DNA of 64,000 nt from Bacteroidia bacterium (GTDB taxonomy: Bacteria; Bacteroidota; Bacteroidia; J057): contig JAUIKF010000037.1 in assembly GCA_030430575.1 (NCBI GenBank), positions 23,295 through 87,294 on the forward strand, written 5' to 3'. A model generated the notes under the pieces. It was not told the origin of the DNA and did no database searches. It was given only the letters and a program-made list of their open reading frames with translations. This document shows, in pieces, positions 25,372 to 33,380 of the stretch; the first letter of the stretch is position 1, and each line of letters opens with the position of its first letter. Position numbers and translations under genes: made by a program.

Positions 25372-26592
25372 CTACGAAGAAGGCTTCTCCCCAATCGGAA
25401 CACTCGCAAAGAAGTCCTCATAAAAACGCCCTGCGTACTGATCGAGGAGCTCGATCACACGTGCCTGGGAAGGAGAACTTACGATCATCCCTGCATGTTG
25501 CGGTTTGGTCATTTTCCAAACGACTTCTTCGTCATTGTAGGCCGACATGTCAGGATGTTCTTGGCGTGCCAACGAAATGATGATGCCTGCATGGTCGTCT
25601 TTAGTGGAAGGAAGGGAATAGGATTCGCCCGCCGGGAGGGTCTCGATCTTGGCCCACTCGGCCCATAGGTTGATACCCGAAGCAGCTTCCACCATCTCTG
25701 CAATATGTGCACCGCCTACACGAGACGCAGTCTCGATGAAGTAGTATTTGCCGTCTTCATGTGCCCGCAAAAACTCCGTGTGCATGGCGCTGTACTTCAT
25801 GCCGAATCCTTTACATACAGCTTCGTTGAGGCGCAAGAGATCCTGATTGATAGGATCGTCTGTATCAAGGCTATGCGTACGAAATAGCCCTCCATCATGT
25901 GCTACCGCCATCGGTGGGCTCATATAGCGGTGTGCTTTGGCAAAAATGACTTCTCCTTCGTATGCCAAGGCATCTACGTGAAAGACATCTCCAGGGATGA
26001 ATTGCTCCAATACATAGTGTACCCGCTCAGCACCTAGCTTATTCAGCAAAGCCCATGCTTCATCTGCGTTGTGGAGTTTTGTGATGCCTGTGGCTGAAGC
26101 CTGAGAACGGGGCTTCAAGATCCAAGGGGCCGGAACACGCCCCAAAAAATCCGCGATGACTTCATCATGAAAAGGAGCAATGAAATCGGGATTGCCGATA
26201 CCTGCTTCCTTGGCCATGTAGCGCATAGCGAGCTTGTCGCGGAAGTAGCGCGCACGGGTCTGGCCCATGCCAGGCACACGCAGGTGCTCCCTGAGCAAAG
26301 CGCCTTTCTCCACATCGTAGTCGTCTAGCGCTACAATCTTGTCCACATGCTCGGTACGCACCATGTGATTCACCCCTTCAAGAAGGGTGTTTTCATCCCA
26401 TGCGTCCATAGGACCAGGCATGTAATAATACTCGTCTATGGCCTCACGAGGCCAATTTTCTTCTTTCAGAGATTCTGAAGTCACCAATAGCACACGGCAT
26501 CCTTGCGCCTTGCAGCTTTTGATAAAGTCAACGCCTTTGAAATAGCTTGCCAGGCAGAGGACTGTTTGGGGACGTGAAGTGATATTTTGCAT
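25372..26592 (-). CDS. ATP-grasp domain protein
   Basis: A 406-aa enzyme predicted to activate a carboxylate as acyl-phosphate and join it to an amine or thiol. The N-terminal pre-ATP-grasp Rossmann part (TVLCLASYFKGVDFIKSCKAQGCRVLLVTSE) is followed by the ATP-binding domain: RDKLAMRYMAKEAGI, WILKPRSQASATGI (ATP-binding Lys and loop), YVLEQFIPGDVFHVD (lid and Glu/Asp), and FIETASRVGGAHIAEMV, where the metal-binding Glu and the usual Asn/Arg position occur. It resembles carbamoyl-phosphate-synthase-like peptide ligases. It is divergent from an esterase, with mirrored TACCTTTG promoters. Its substrates are unknown. Confidence 0.85.
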   Translation of the reverse strand: MQNITSRPQTVLCLASYFKGVDFIKSCKAQGCRVLLVTSESLKEENWPREAIDEYYYMPGPMDAWDENTLLEGVNHMVRTEHVDKIVALDDYDVEKGALLREHLRVPGMGQTRARYFRDKLAMRYMAKEAGIGNPDFIAPFHDEVIADFLGRVPAPWILKPRSQASATGITKLHNADEAWALLNKLGAERVHYVLEQFIPGDVFHVDALAYEGEVIFAKAHRYMSPPMAVAHDGGLFRTHSLDTDDPINQDLLRLNEAVCKGFGMKYSAMHTEFLRAHEDGKYYFIETASRVGGAHIAEMVEAASGINLWAEWAKIETLPAGESYSLPSTKDDHAGIIISLARQEHPDMSAYNDEEVVWKMTKPQHAGMIVSSPSQARVIELLDQYAGRFYEDFFASVPIGEKPSS

Positions 26593-26623
26593 AAAATGTT
26601 AGGTCGTTTTTCTAAAAATCGCG

Positions 26624-26631
26624 CAAAGGTA
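26624..26631 (-). promoter_or_regulatory. -7 box TACCTTTG for the ATP-grasp gene
   Basis: The minus strand reads AATTAATTCCCTACCTTTGCG, with TACCTTTG fitting TAnnTTTG, about 32 nt before the ATG. The divergent esterase has an almost identical box at 26770. Confidence 0.6.
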
Positions 26632-26660
26632 GGGAATTAATTATTATTCATTGATAGATT

Positions 26661-26709
26661 ATCACGGATTTTCTTCTTTAATCTGTGTTAATCCGAGTAA
26701 TCCGTGGCC
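26661..26709. repeat. Partial CACGGATT/AATCCGTGG hairpin repeat
   Basis: ATCACGGATT at the left pairs with AATCCGTGG at the right, with ATCTGTGTTAATCCGAG between. It is a shorter relative of the element at 4256-4321, sitting between two divergent promoters. Confidence 0.55.
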
Positions 26710-26769
26710 AATTTTCAAGGGTAATGGATTTACTCCACTAAATGTCTCGATGAACAGTCAATAATTAAT

Positions 26770-26777
26770 TACCTTTG
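26770..26777 (+). promoter_or_regulatory. -7 box TACCTTTG for the esterase gene
   Basis: TAATTAATTACCTTTGCG contains TACCTTTG, 22 nt before the ATG, and matches the box of the divergent ATP-grasp gene including the following GCG. Confidence 0.6.
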
Positions 26778-26799
26778 CGATCTTAATTTTCCGATAGTA

Positions 26800-27642
26800 A
26801 TGACCATGGTACATAAACAGGCGACGGATACCCTTTCTCCCCAATCAATCGATCATTATGCGGGGTTTCCGTCCACCTATCTTGCAAGAGAAGTAGTGCT
26901 CGATATTTTCCTTCCCCCTACCCCATCAGCAACACCCCCGAGGCTACTTTTGCTCAATGATGGGCAAAACTGGAAGGCGCTCAAACTAGCACGCACGCTT
27001 CAGACGCTATATGCCGGTGGCAAAATCTCGCCCGTGCTCGTCGTGGCGATCCATGCTGACAAAAACCGTATGCACGAGTATGGTACAGCGGCTATGGCAG
27101 ACTATAAACATCGTGGGAGCAAAGCAGCGGCTTATACCTTCTTTCTTACCAAGGAATTGCTTCCCTTTTTAACCAAAAAATATCAATTGCTGGATGATCC
27201 ATCTCAACGCGCCTTAGCGGGATTTTCACTAGGGGGATTATCGGCCTTTGACATTGTATGGCATCATCCGCATATTTTCCATACAGCAGGCGTGTTTTCA
27301 GGATCCTTCTGGTGGCGCACCCCACAAGGCCCCAATGAAACTGATGACCAGAGCCGTATCATGCACCGACTGGTAGCTGCAGGTACACATCATCCCGAAT
27401 TAAAGTTATGGTTTCAGGCTGGGACCGAAGAAGAAAAAGAAGACCGCAACAATAATGGCATCATCGATGTCATAGACGACATCATCGACCTGATGGATGA
27501 GCTCAAGGCTTTGGGCTACTCCGAGGACCAAATGCATTACCGCGAACTAGCAGGCGGGAAACATCACGAAAGCAGTTGGGCGAAGATGATTCCGGAGTTT
27601 CTGGAATGGTGGGAAGGAACGTTTGAACGTTCGAAGGGGTGA
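26800..27642 (+). CDS. Alpha/beta-hydrolase esterase (enterochelin-esterase/Esterase D type)
   Basis: A 280-aa serine hydrolase without an evident signal peptide. The strand LLLLNDGQNWKALKLARTL near the N-terminus resembles the Fes/IroE-like putative esterase family. The nucleophile elbow is GFSLGG, in AGFSLGGLSAFDIVWHHP, followed by FHTAGVFSGSFWW as in this family, and the catalytic His is probably in GGKHHESSWAK near the C-terminus. An acidic insert EEEKEDRNNNGIIDVIDDIIDLMDE may bind Ca. An ATG six bases downstream is equally possible as the start. Divergence from an ATP-grasp gene with matching promoters suggests a shared pathway, perhaps making and hydrolysing the same ester or amide. Confidence 0.83.
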   Translation: MTMVHKQATDTLSPQSIDHYAGFPSTYLAREVVLDIFLPPTPSATPPRLLLLNDGQNWKALKLARTLQTLYAGGKISPVLVVAIHADKNRMHEYGTAAMADYKHRGSKAAAYTFFLTKELLPFLTKKYQLLDDPSQRALAGFSLGGLSAFDIVWHHPHIFHTAGVFSGSFWWRTPQGPNETDDQSRIMHRLVAAGTHHPELKLWFQAGTEEEKEDRNNNGIIDVIDDIIDLMDELKALGYSEDQMHYRELAGGKHHESSWAKMIPEFLEWWEGTFERSKG

Positions 27643-27694
27643 GTTTTTTGGGGGTTTTATTCCTCATACCTGATAGATTACCGTCCCATGAATA

Positions 27695-28015
27695 CAACAG
27701 CAAAGCTGTCATTCTGAGCCCGCGAAGAATCCTACTGCCTAATGAACAACTGAGCATATCCCTAGTGCATCAAGCATTATATTATTAGCGGTTATTCTGA
27801 GGGGCGCGGATTACTCCAAAGATCTAGCCCCACAATCCGGAAATCCGCGCCAGCTTGCTTGACAACTAAGAGCATGCGCATTTATTTGCGCTGGGCTGGA
27901 TTTCTGGCGCGTGAGTTGGCTTTTGAGCGTAATCCGGCCCCAAACCGATAAGAACTTAGTGCTTGATGCACTAGTAAGATCCTTCACTCCGTTCAGGATG
28001 ACAGCTACACTGTTA
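27695..28015. repeat. Dispersed inverted-repeat element, copy 2, interrupted
   Basis: The left end ACAGCAAAGCTGTCATT matches the element at 163-325. The right end CAGGATGACAGCTACACTGTT mirrors it. Between them, TAGTGCATCAAGCA and TGCTTGATGCACTAG form perfect arms now separated by an inserted 141-bp palindromic element. Confidence 0.6.
27801..27941. repeat. About 141-bp dispersed palindromic element, copy 2
   Basis: The ends GGCGCGGATTAC and GTAATCCGGCCC are mutually complementary. The sequence is the reverse complement of the element at 5613-5760 with scattered differences, sharing TCCGGAAATCCGCGCCAGCTTGC-like segments. Confidence 0.7.
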
Positions 28016-28237
28016 GTTTTTGAGAATCTCAAAAGAAGGTTTTTTACTCAAAAAAAAGTTTAGAAACATTATTCTTTAAAAATCCGAAGGCTTTTGGACA
28101 ATTTTAAGCCCTTCTACTTTGGAGAAATGGGCATCATAACCACATATCTTCATCAATCTCTCCAAAGGGTTCAATGTTCTTTTCAAATTCTTGCGCCTCT
28201 TCTTTTCTCGATTATCCCATCCCTACGTATTTTTCGG

Positions 28238-28245
28238 TATTTTTG
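28238..28245 (+). promoter_or_regulatory. Putative -7 box for the penicillin-acylase gene
   Basis: TATTTTTG (TAnnTTTG) is 29 nt before the ATG, the same distance as for the barrel-protein gene at 15021. No clear -33 TTG was found. Confidence 0.4.
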
Positions 28246-28274
28246 AATAAATTGCTCCTTGATCTTGAAATAAA

Positions 28275-30680
28275 ATGAAATTATTCAAAAAAATAGCCCT
28301 CGTTGTCATTATCCTCATCCCAATTTGTGGGAGCGGGGGGTATATGTATTTGCGAAATTCTTTGCCTACCTATTCGGGCGAATTGACGCTGCAAGGGCTA
28401 AATGAGGAGGTCGAGGTACTCTTCGACACCTATGCGATTCCGCATATATATGCACAGAATGAGGCAGATGCCTATTTTGCCCTGGGCTATGTGCATGCGC
28501 AGGAACGGCTGTTCCAGATGGAACTCATCCGGAGGGCAGCCTCAGGACGACTGGCAGAGATTTTGGGACCTGACTTGGTCGAGGTGGATCAGCTCTTTCG
28601 GACTGTGGGCCTGGATCAGGCCGCAAAGGAAAGTGCCAGTTGTTTCCTCATTGAAGGGAAAACGCCGTTTCGCCAAGCTGCCCTTGCCTATATCGACGGG
28701 GTCAACCAGTTCATCGAGACAGGGCCTACCCCACCAGAGTTTGAATTGATTGGTATTCCCAAAACCCCCTTTACCCCTGAAAATGTCTACCATATTTCAG
28801 GATATATGGCCTTTGGCTTTGCCATGGGATTTGATGAAGACCCTGCAGTAGACCGCATCTTGCGCAATTGGGGCCCCGACTATTTGGTGGACGTAGTAGA
28901 TAATTACAAAGGAGGAACTCAAACGATCAAATCCTTTCCTTTACCCATTCTCCAACATGCGCCACAACTTTCAGACTTGCGGTCACGCATTCGCCCTATT
29001 CTGGATAAGCTTCCTATTCCTTTATTGATCGGAAGTAATAGTTGGATTGTAGGGCCTCAGAAGACAAAAAGTGGTCATGCCATTCTTGAAAATGATACCC
29101 ATATAGGATATAGCCAGCCTGCGGTATGGTATGAAGCTCACCTGGAATACCCTGGCTTTAGTTTCTACGGCCTGCACTTAGCAGGCTTACCGCTAGGAGT
29201 GATTGGTCATACGCGCAGTCATGCTTGGGGCATCACCATGCTGGAAAATGACGACATGGACTTTTTTATTGAAAAAAAGCACCCTGATCGCCCTGAAGTA
29301 TGGGAAGATGACCAATGGGTTCCCCTCAAAGTAAGAGAGGAAGTCATCAGGGTAAAAGATGCGCCTGACCAGTCCTTTCAAGTATTTACTTCCAGGCATG
29401 GTCCGTTAGTCCAACAGGTATTTGAAGGCATGGTGGATACCATGCCCATCGCTATGTCATGGGCTTATAACCAATTCCTGAATAAGAGCCTTCATGCTGT
29501 CTATAAGCTTGCGCATGCCCGCGACATCAACGATGCCCGGAGCGCGGTTTCAAGCATAGACGCCCCAGGCCTCAATATGATGTATGCCGACACGGCAGGC
29601 AATATCGCCTGGTGGGCAGCAGGACGCTATACGCGCTACCCTGCCCACGTCAATACCAAAACTTTATTGGATGGTTCTACAGCCGAAGATGCCCCGCTGG
29701 GTAAATATCCCTTTGAAGAGAACCCCCAAGCGGAGAATCCTCCTTGGGGATATGTATACTCTGCCAACAACCAGCCCGACAGTGTTCACGGGCAGATTTT
29801 TCCTGGCTATTATGCGCCAGAAGGAAGGCCAAGGCGAATTGTAGAGATGCTAGAGGCAAAAAATGACTGGACAGTGGAGGAAGTTCAAAAAATGAGTGTG
29901 GACACGCGCAGCACCTCACAACTAGATATTATCACAGTCATGATCGATGGCCTATCTAAGGATAAAGAACGCTCAACAGTCGAGCAAAAGGCCTTGGAGC
30001 AGCTCAAAGGCTGGGATGGCCAGCATTTACTCGCTTCAATCGGACCAGTCATTTACCAGAGATGGACCTATCACATCATGTACATGGCTATGGCCGACGA
30101 AATGGGAGAACCTGATTTCAAGGCAATTAGCGGCGGATTTTTACTAAAAAGAACGACTCCAAGGCTGATGAGCAATGAAGCTTCACGCTGGTGGGATGAC
30201 ATCACTACAGAAGCTAAAGAAACGCGAGAGGACATTTTTGAAAAAGCTTTTTCTCACGCTATTTCTCAACTCCAAACCCAATTGGGTAATGATGTCAGCC
30301 AGTGGCAATGGGGCAAAGTCCATACGGTGGAGCACCAGCATGCTATCGGCCGTCAGGGCGGGGCACTGGGAGCTACTTTTAATGTAGGGCCTTTCCCTAC
30401 GATGGGAGGCAGCGAAGCGATTAATTGTATTGCTGTGAAGACGAGTGCGTCAGGCACATACGAATCGACGTATGGCCCTGCCATGCGCAATGTCGTCGAC
30501 CTTGGCAACCTCGAAACAGGCTGGGCCATCCTGCCTACGGGCCAGTCAGGCCACTTCTTAAGCGATCATTATGATGACCAGGCGGAGATGTATGTGAAAG
30601 GAGAATATCGGAAAATGATGATGAATAGAGCGGATATCGAGGCAGATATGAAAGGGAAATTGGTGTTGAAGAAGAAATAG
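28275..30680 (+). CDS. Penicillin acylase family (Ntn-hydrolase) protein
   Basis: An 801-aa periplasmic amidase that should self-cleave into alpha and beta chains and hydrolyse acyl amides such as beta-lactam side chains or acyl-homoserine lactones. Residues 5-26 are an N-terminal membrane or signal segment. The alpha-chain part shows DTYAIPHIYAQNEADAYFALG and HAQERLFQMELIRR. The autocatalytic serine is S254 in IGSNSW (the SNxW motif), which becomes the beta-chain N-terminus. The downstream motifs HGPLVQ and SANNQP and the late GGSEAINC region fit the family. The length is normal (about 800). The true substrate cannot be read from the sequence. It is convergent with the TPR membrane protein across a hairpin repeat. 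Confidence 0.92.
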   Translation: MKLFKKIALVVIILIPICGSGGYMYLRNSLPTYSGELTLQGLNEEVEVLFDTYAIPHIYAQNEADAYFALGYVHAQERLFQMELIRRAASGRLAEILGPDLVEVDQLFRTVGLDQAAKESASCFLIEGKTPFRQAALAYIDGVNQFIETGPTPPEFELIGIPKTPFTPENVYHISGYMAFGFAMGFDEDPAVDRILRNWGPDYLVDVVDNYKGGTQTIKSFPLPILQHAPQLSDLRSRIRPILDKLPIPLLIGSNSWIVGPQKTKSGHAILENDTHIGYSQPAVWYEAHLEYPGFSFYGLHLAGLPLGVIGHTRSHAWGITMLENDDMDFFIEKKHPDRPEVWEDDQWVPLKVREEVIRVKDAPDQSFQVFTSRHGPLVQQVFEGMVDTMPIAMSWAYNQFLNKSLHAVYKLAHARDINDARSAVSSIDAPGLNMMYADTAGNIAWWAAGRYTRYPAHVNTKTLLDGSTAEDAPLGKYPFEENPQAENPPWGYVYSANNQPDSVHGQIFPGYYAPEGRPRRIVEMLEAKNDWTVEEVQKMSVDTRSTSQLDIITVMIDGLSKDKERSTVEQKALEQLKGWDGQHLLASIGPVIYQRWTYHIMYMAMADEMGEPDFKAISGGFLLKRTTPRLMSNEASRWWDDITTEAKETREDIFEKAFSHAISQLQTQLGNDVSQWQWGKVHTVEHQHAIGRQGGALGATFNVGPFPTMGGSEAINCIAVKTSASGTYESTYGPAMRNVVDLGNLETGWAILPTGQSGHFLSDHYDDQAEMYVKGEYRKMMMNRADIEADMKGKLVLKKK

Positions 30681-30689
30681 GAAGGAGGA

Positions 30690-30756
30690 AAAATTCAAAC
30701 TCAACTATCCTTCTTTTTGAATTTGAACTTGAGTTTGAACTTGAATTTTCTCAGAT
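30690..30756. repeat. Inverted AAAATTCAAACTCAA / TTGAGTTTGAACTTGAATTTT repeat
   Basis: The arms lie between two convergent genes and can form a long hairpin on either strand, with T-rich flanks. A bidirectional terminator is plausible. Confidence 0.55.
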
Positions 30757-30771
30757 ATATATCTTTTCTTT

Positions 30772-31524
30772 TTATTCCCCCAATTCTTCCAAAATCTCTT
30801 TTGCTTTTTCTTGATAATGATGTCCTTCACGATCCGCTATTCTTTGAAAAGCCTTTTGGGCTTTTTCCCTATCCACTGGAACCGTCAACCAGCTCAAAGC
30901 AGTATACCAATCCCCTTGTTCTGTCAGTTGTCCCATTTCTTGAAAGTGATCCCTCGCCTGTCCAGGATTACCCAATTTCAGGTAAGATAGACCCGTGAAC
31001 AGGGCTTTTTCTGACTGCTGCAGGGCAGAGAGACTATCTGCTGGCACCTGTTCATATAAAGCAATGGCAGCTTCATAGGCTTGTCTTTCAAACGTTTTAT
31101 GCGCTGCAGCCATCAGGCTATCGGTCACGGTGCCCAAAGGCGCTGGCGTATCGGGCAGTGAAAAGTTTTCTGCAAATAACTGGGCTGGATCAGCCGATCC
31201 GTCAAAATCGACAAGCATAACCACAGCAATCAGCAGGGCAATAGCGGCTGCAAGGAGCCCGCCGCCCATCCACAAATTTCGGGTGCGGGTCGATCGCTGA
31301 CGCTGCTGGTGGGCTTTTGTTGAAATCTCATGAAGGCTTTCTTTCTCATGCAAGGTACCAGCTTGGATAGCCAGATGCTTGGTCTTCAAAAAACCTTCAA
31401 ATTCTGCCTTGATTGCAGCATTTTCTTCTATCTCTGATTCCAACTGAAGTAGTTCAGCCTCCGCCAACTTCCCAGCAAGATAGCGATCAAATCGTGCGTA
31501 TAGTTCATGGTCATGCGTTTCCAT
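30772..31524 (-). CDS. Single-pass membrane TPR protein, putative anti-sigma partner
   Basis: A 250-aa protein. The start used here (METHDHELYARFDRYLAGKL) is 5 nt after the sigma-factor stop; an earlier in-frame start would overlap that gene by about 50 nt. The N-terminal helical, acidic section (DRYLAGKLAEAELLQLESEIEEN) has the look of Bacteroidota anti-sigma cytoplasmic domains but lacks a zinc-binding HxxxCxxC. One membrane segment follows (LLAAAIALLIAVVMLV), then extracytoplasmic TPR-like helices (AAIALYEQVPADSL, ALFTGLSYLKLGNPGQARDHF). It is translated right after the ECF sigma gene, so a regulatory partnership is likely but inferred. Confidence 0.75.
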   Translation of the reverse strand: METHDHELYARFDRYLAGKLAEAELLQLESEIEENAAIKAEFEGFLKTKHLAIQAGTLHEKESLHEISTKAHQQRQRSTRTRNLWMGGGLLAAAIALLIAVVMLVDFDGSADPAQLFAENFSLPDTPAPLGTVTDSLMAAAHKTFERQAYEAAIALYEQVPADSLSALQQSEKALFTGLSYLKLGNPGQARDHFQEMGQLTEQGDWYTALSWLTVPVDREKAQKAFQRIADREGHHYQEKAKEILEELGE

Positions 31525-31529
31525 TTGGG

Positions 31530-32120
31530 TCAAGTAGTTTTGTGTTTCTCTGACAGTAAGTCTCTCAAGCGTTTCATACATCGGTACTTAATATTGGATG
31601 CCGTCGCTCCCTTATTAAAGCCCATTCGTTCTGCAATTTCTTCCATCGTATACCCATAGTACTCTGCTTCTATCAGTATTCTTCGACATTTTTCCCCTAA
31701 CTGATCCATCAGCCTTTTCACCTCACTCAGCTCCTCTTGCAGTTCTAATTGCTTCAATATATTTCGAGCCTTGTCCGGCAAGTGTTGATATTGTTCGACT
31801 TCCTCCTCAATTACATGAGACGAGTTTTTTCGAATTCTATCTACACATCGATTTGAAAAAGCTTGAAAAAGATACGTGGACAACTTACTTTCGCCCCGAA
31901 AACGGCCTTGCCGTATTTGCCTACATGTGCCGATTACGGCATCTGAGTAGGCATCTTGGGCGTCTTCGAAGCTCAGTCCATGGCGTTTGATCCCACTATA
32001 AATGAAATCCATATATTGCTCATAAAATAGCTGGGTATAGCGCCTTTCGCTAAGCCCATCTGCTAGCAATCCATCCAAAATTTGCTGATCTGGATAAGCT
32101 TTTTTATTTTTTTTTGCCAT
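31530..32120 (-). CDS. ECF-type sigma-70 family RNA polymerase sigma factor
   Basis: A 196-aa sigma factor. Region 2 covers about residues 25-95: FYEQYMDFIYSGIKRHGLSFEDAQDAYSDAVIG, then RFRGESKLSTYLFQAFSNRCVDRIRKN, the -10-recognising and core-binding part. Region 4 covers about 120-185: LGEKCRRILIEAEYYGYTMEEIAERMGF and GATASNIKYRCMKRLRDLL, the -35-binding helix-turn-helix. The membrane TPR gene follows 5 nt after the stop, and a T9SS protein and a CHAT-TPR gene lie divergently. Three copies of an ECF-like promoter (TGGTGATG, 14 nt, TCGTCTCAT) in this region, the first just upstream of this gene on the opposite strand, are good candidate targets. Confidence 0.9.
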   Translation of the reverse strand: MAKKNKKAYPDQQILDGLLADGLSERRYTQLFYEQYMDFIYSGIKRHGLSFEDAQDAYSDAVIGTCRQIRQGRFRGESKLSTYLFQAFSNRCVDRIRKNSSHVIEEEVEQYQHLPDKARNILKQLELQEELSEVKRLMDQLGEKCRRILIEAEYYGYTMEEIAERMGFNKGATASNIKYRCMKRLRDLLSEKHKTT

Positions 32121-32123
32121 AGA

Positions 32124-32154
32124 TGGTGATGCAGGTCCTTTGGGTTCGTCTCAT
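32124..32154 (+). promoter_or_regulatory. ECF-type promoter, site A (T9SS protein)
   Basis: TGGTGATG, 14-nt spacer, TCGTCTCAT. The same two boxes with the same spacing occur at 36143-36173 and 45117-45147. CGTC is a frequent -10 core of ECF sigma promoters. It would give a leader of roughly 130 nt before the ATG at 32289. Confidence 0.75.
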
Positions 32155-32171
32155 CAAATAACGGTTTTTTT

Positions 32172-32183
32172 TTCTTAGCGGAA
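32172..32183 (+). promoter_or_regulatory. Leader motif TTCTTAGCGGAA, copy 1
   Basis: The identical 12-mer occurs at 40513-40524 in the leader of the Hint-peptide gene. It lies 18 nt after the ECF-type promoter and is followed by a CCTTC/GAAGG small hairpin. Confidence 0.45.
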
Positions 32184-32288
32184 AAACCTTCGGGCAGGAA
32201 GGGTCAAAACCGAACTGATCATGTGAAAAGGAATCACCGTGCACTTATGTAACGGGCAATATCCTATTAACTCAAATGAATTTATCAC

Positions 32289-33167
32289 ATGAAAAAAATG
32301 CATTTTCTAACTTCTACTTTTTTGTTTTTGCTGCTCACTTCCTTCCTCTTGTCCTTTGCTAAGACAACGACTAATCCTCCCCCCCCTACGGGCAATCCTG
32401 AAGGGAATGGGACTGGAGTTATTGCTAATGGTGTCTTGGGGAGAGATGATCCGGAAGATGTCTATATCCAAACTTGCGCCGTATTTGGGCAAAATAACTA
32501 TGTGGTTTTTAACCATGACATCAGTTTGACTTATGATCCGAATCAATTTCCCTATTTAGCCCTGACTTTTTATCTGACAGACCCTAACGGCAACCCCCTT
32601 TCAGGTAATTTTCTCGGACAAGTGAATGATAGTTTTACCGTAGCCTTCAACCCTGTAATTCCCTTCCCAACGATTCCTTCTACCACTGTCTGCGACTCTT
32701 TTGAATGTATTATTCAATTTAACCTGTACTACAGTTGCATGATTCCATCTACCTACCCAGTAGACGATGAAATTCATATCCACATGTACTTATTTGATTA
32801 TCGCCATACGCCAGATGGAGAATTCACCATTTTTGCGCCGATATGCTCCCTCGTCCCTTTCGGCGACCGAATCAAAACTGCGGGCAGGCTGGGAGGACCA
32901 GGCTCCCCTCAAACAGATGCATTTGACAACTTCTATGACCTTTACCCCAATCCATTTCAGGATCACGTAACGTTGAGCGCCAATCCTAATGGGCGGACTC
33001 AATTTAGCTTATGGAACCTGCAAGGTCATATGTTGAGGAAGAGTGATTGGGTTGAGGCAAATATGTCTCAGCAATGGAATCTGGCTCAATTGCCTCCAGG
33101 GGTGTATATCGTCATGATCGAAGACGAATTTGGGCAAAGAGGGGTGAGAAAAATGATCAAGAAATAA
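32289..33167 (+). CDS. T9SS-secreted protein of unknown function
   Basis: A 292-aa exported protein. The signal peptide is MKKMHFLTSTFLFLLLTSFLL, cleaved near SFAKTT. A Pro-rich PPPPTGNPEGNG linker follows, then a beta-rich domain of about 180 residues with paired cysteines (CDSFECIIQFNLYYSC and APICS). The C-terminus is a type-A T9SS sorting domain (YDLYPNPFQDHVTL, SLWNLQGHML, GVYIVMIEDEFGQ, KKMIKK). It has the first copy of the ECF-type promoter upstream and is divergent from the sigma gene, so it is probably under that sigma factor. No enzymatic motif is visible; it may be a small surface ligand. Confidence 0.8.
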   Translation: MKKMHFLTSTFLFLLLTSFLLSFAKTTTNPPPPTGNPEGNGTGVIANGVLGRDDPEDVYIQTCAVFGQNNYVVFNHDISLTYDPNQFPYLALTFYLTDPNGNPLSGNFLGQVNDSFTVAFNPVIPFPTIPSTTVCDSFECIIQFNLYYSCMIPSTYPVDDEIHIHMYLFDYRHTPDGEFTIFAPICSLVPFGDRIKTAGRLGGPGSPQTDAFDNFYDLYPNPFQDHVTLSANPNGRTQFSLWNLQGHMLRKSDWVEANMSQQWNLAQLPPGVYIVMIEDEFGQRGVRKMIKK

Positions 33168-33174
33168 ACTAATA

Positions 33175-33196
33175 AAGCCTCCGGGCAGGGAGGCTT
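33175..33196 (+). terminator. Hairpin after the T9SS gene
   Basis: AAGCCTCC and GGAGGCTT pair perfectly across a 6-nt loop, 7 nt after the stop. The T-run is short, so termination efficiency is uncertain. Confidence 0.5.
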
Positions 33197-33273
33197 CAAG
33201 ATGCTATTTGTGAAAAGGAATCCACTAACTGCACCTGACTATAAAATTACGCTTTAATCATATAAAAACTAAA

Positions 33274-33287
33274 TTTGCATATGCAAA
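33274..33287. promoter_or_regulatory. Palindrome TTTGCATATGCAAA upstream of the CHAT gene
   Basis: A 14-bp perfect palindrome in the gap between the T9SS gene and the CHAT gene, about 100-135 nt before the latter. It could be an operator or merely AT-rich symmetry. No regulator is assigned. Confidence 0.35.
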
Positions 33288-33380
33288 ATCTTAGGTATTT
33301 TGGCATTAACACATTGCTCACCCTTCTTACCTACGGCTTAGGATCGTCCAGCAATTCGCAAATAAAGAAATTGATCAACA

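Larger units (their letters stand above)
27643..28274. other. 632-bp intergenic region filled by nested repeats
   Basis: No convincing gene. 27695-28015 is a composite: an outer inverted element (ACAGCAAAGCTGTCATTC to CAGGATGACAGC, with inner GTGCATCAAGCA/TGCTTGATGCAC arms) interrupted by the 141-bp palindromic element at 27801-27941. 28030-28230 is AT-rich with a short reverse-strand open stretch lacking a start. A TATTTTTG box at 28238-28245 is 29 nt before the penicillin-acylase ATG. Confidence 0.6.

Noticed and set aside
28080..28235. A reverse-strand open stretch ending EEAQEFEKNIEPFGEIDEDMWL
   Set aside because: It looks like the tail of a small antitoxin-type protein, but no start codon lies in its frame and a stop cuts it upstream; at most a remnant.
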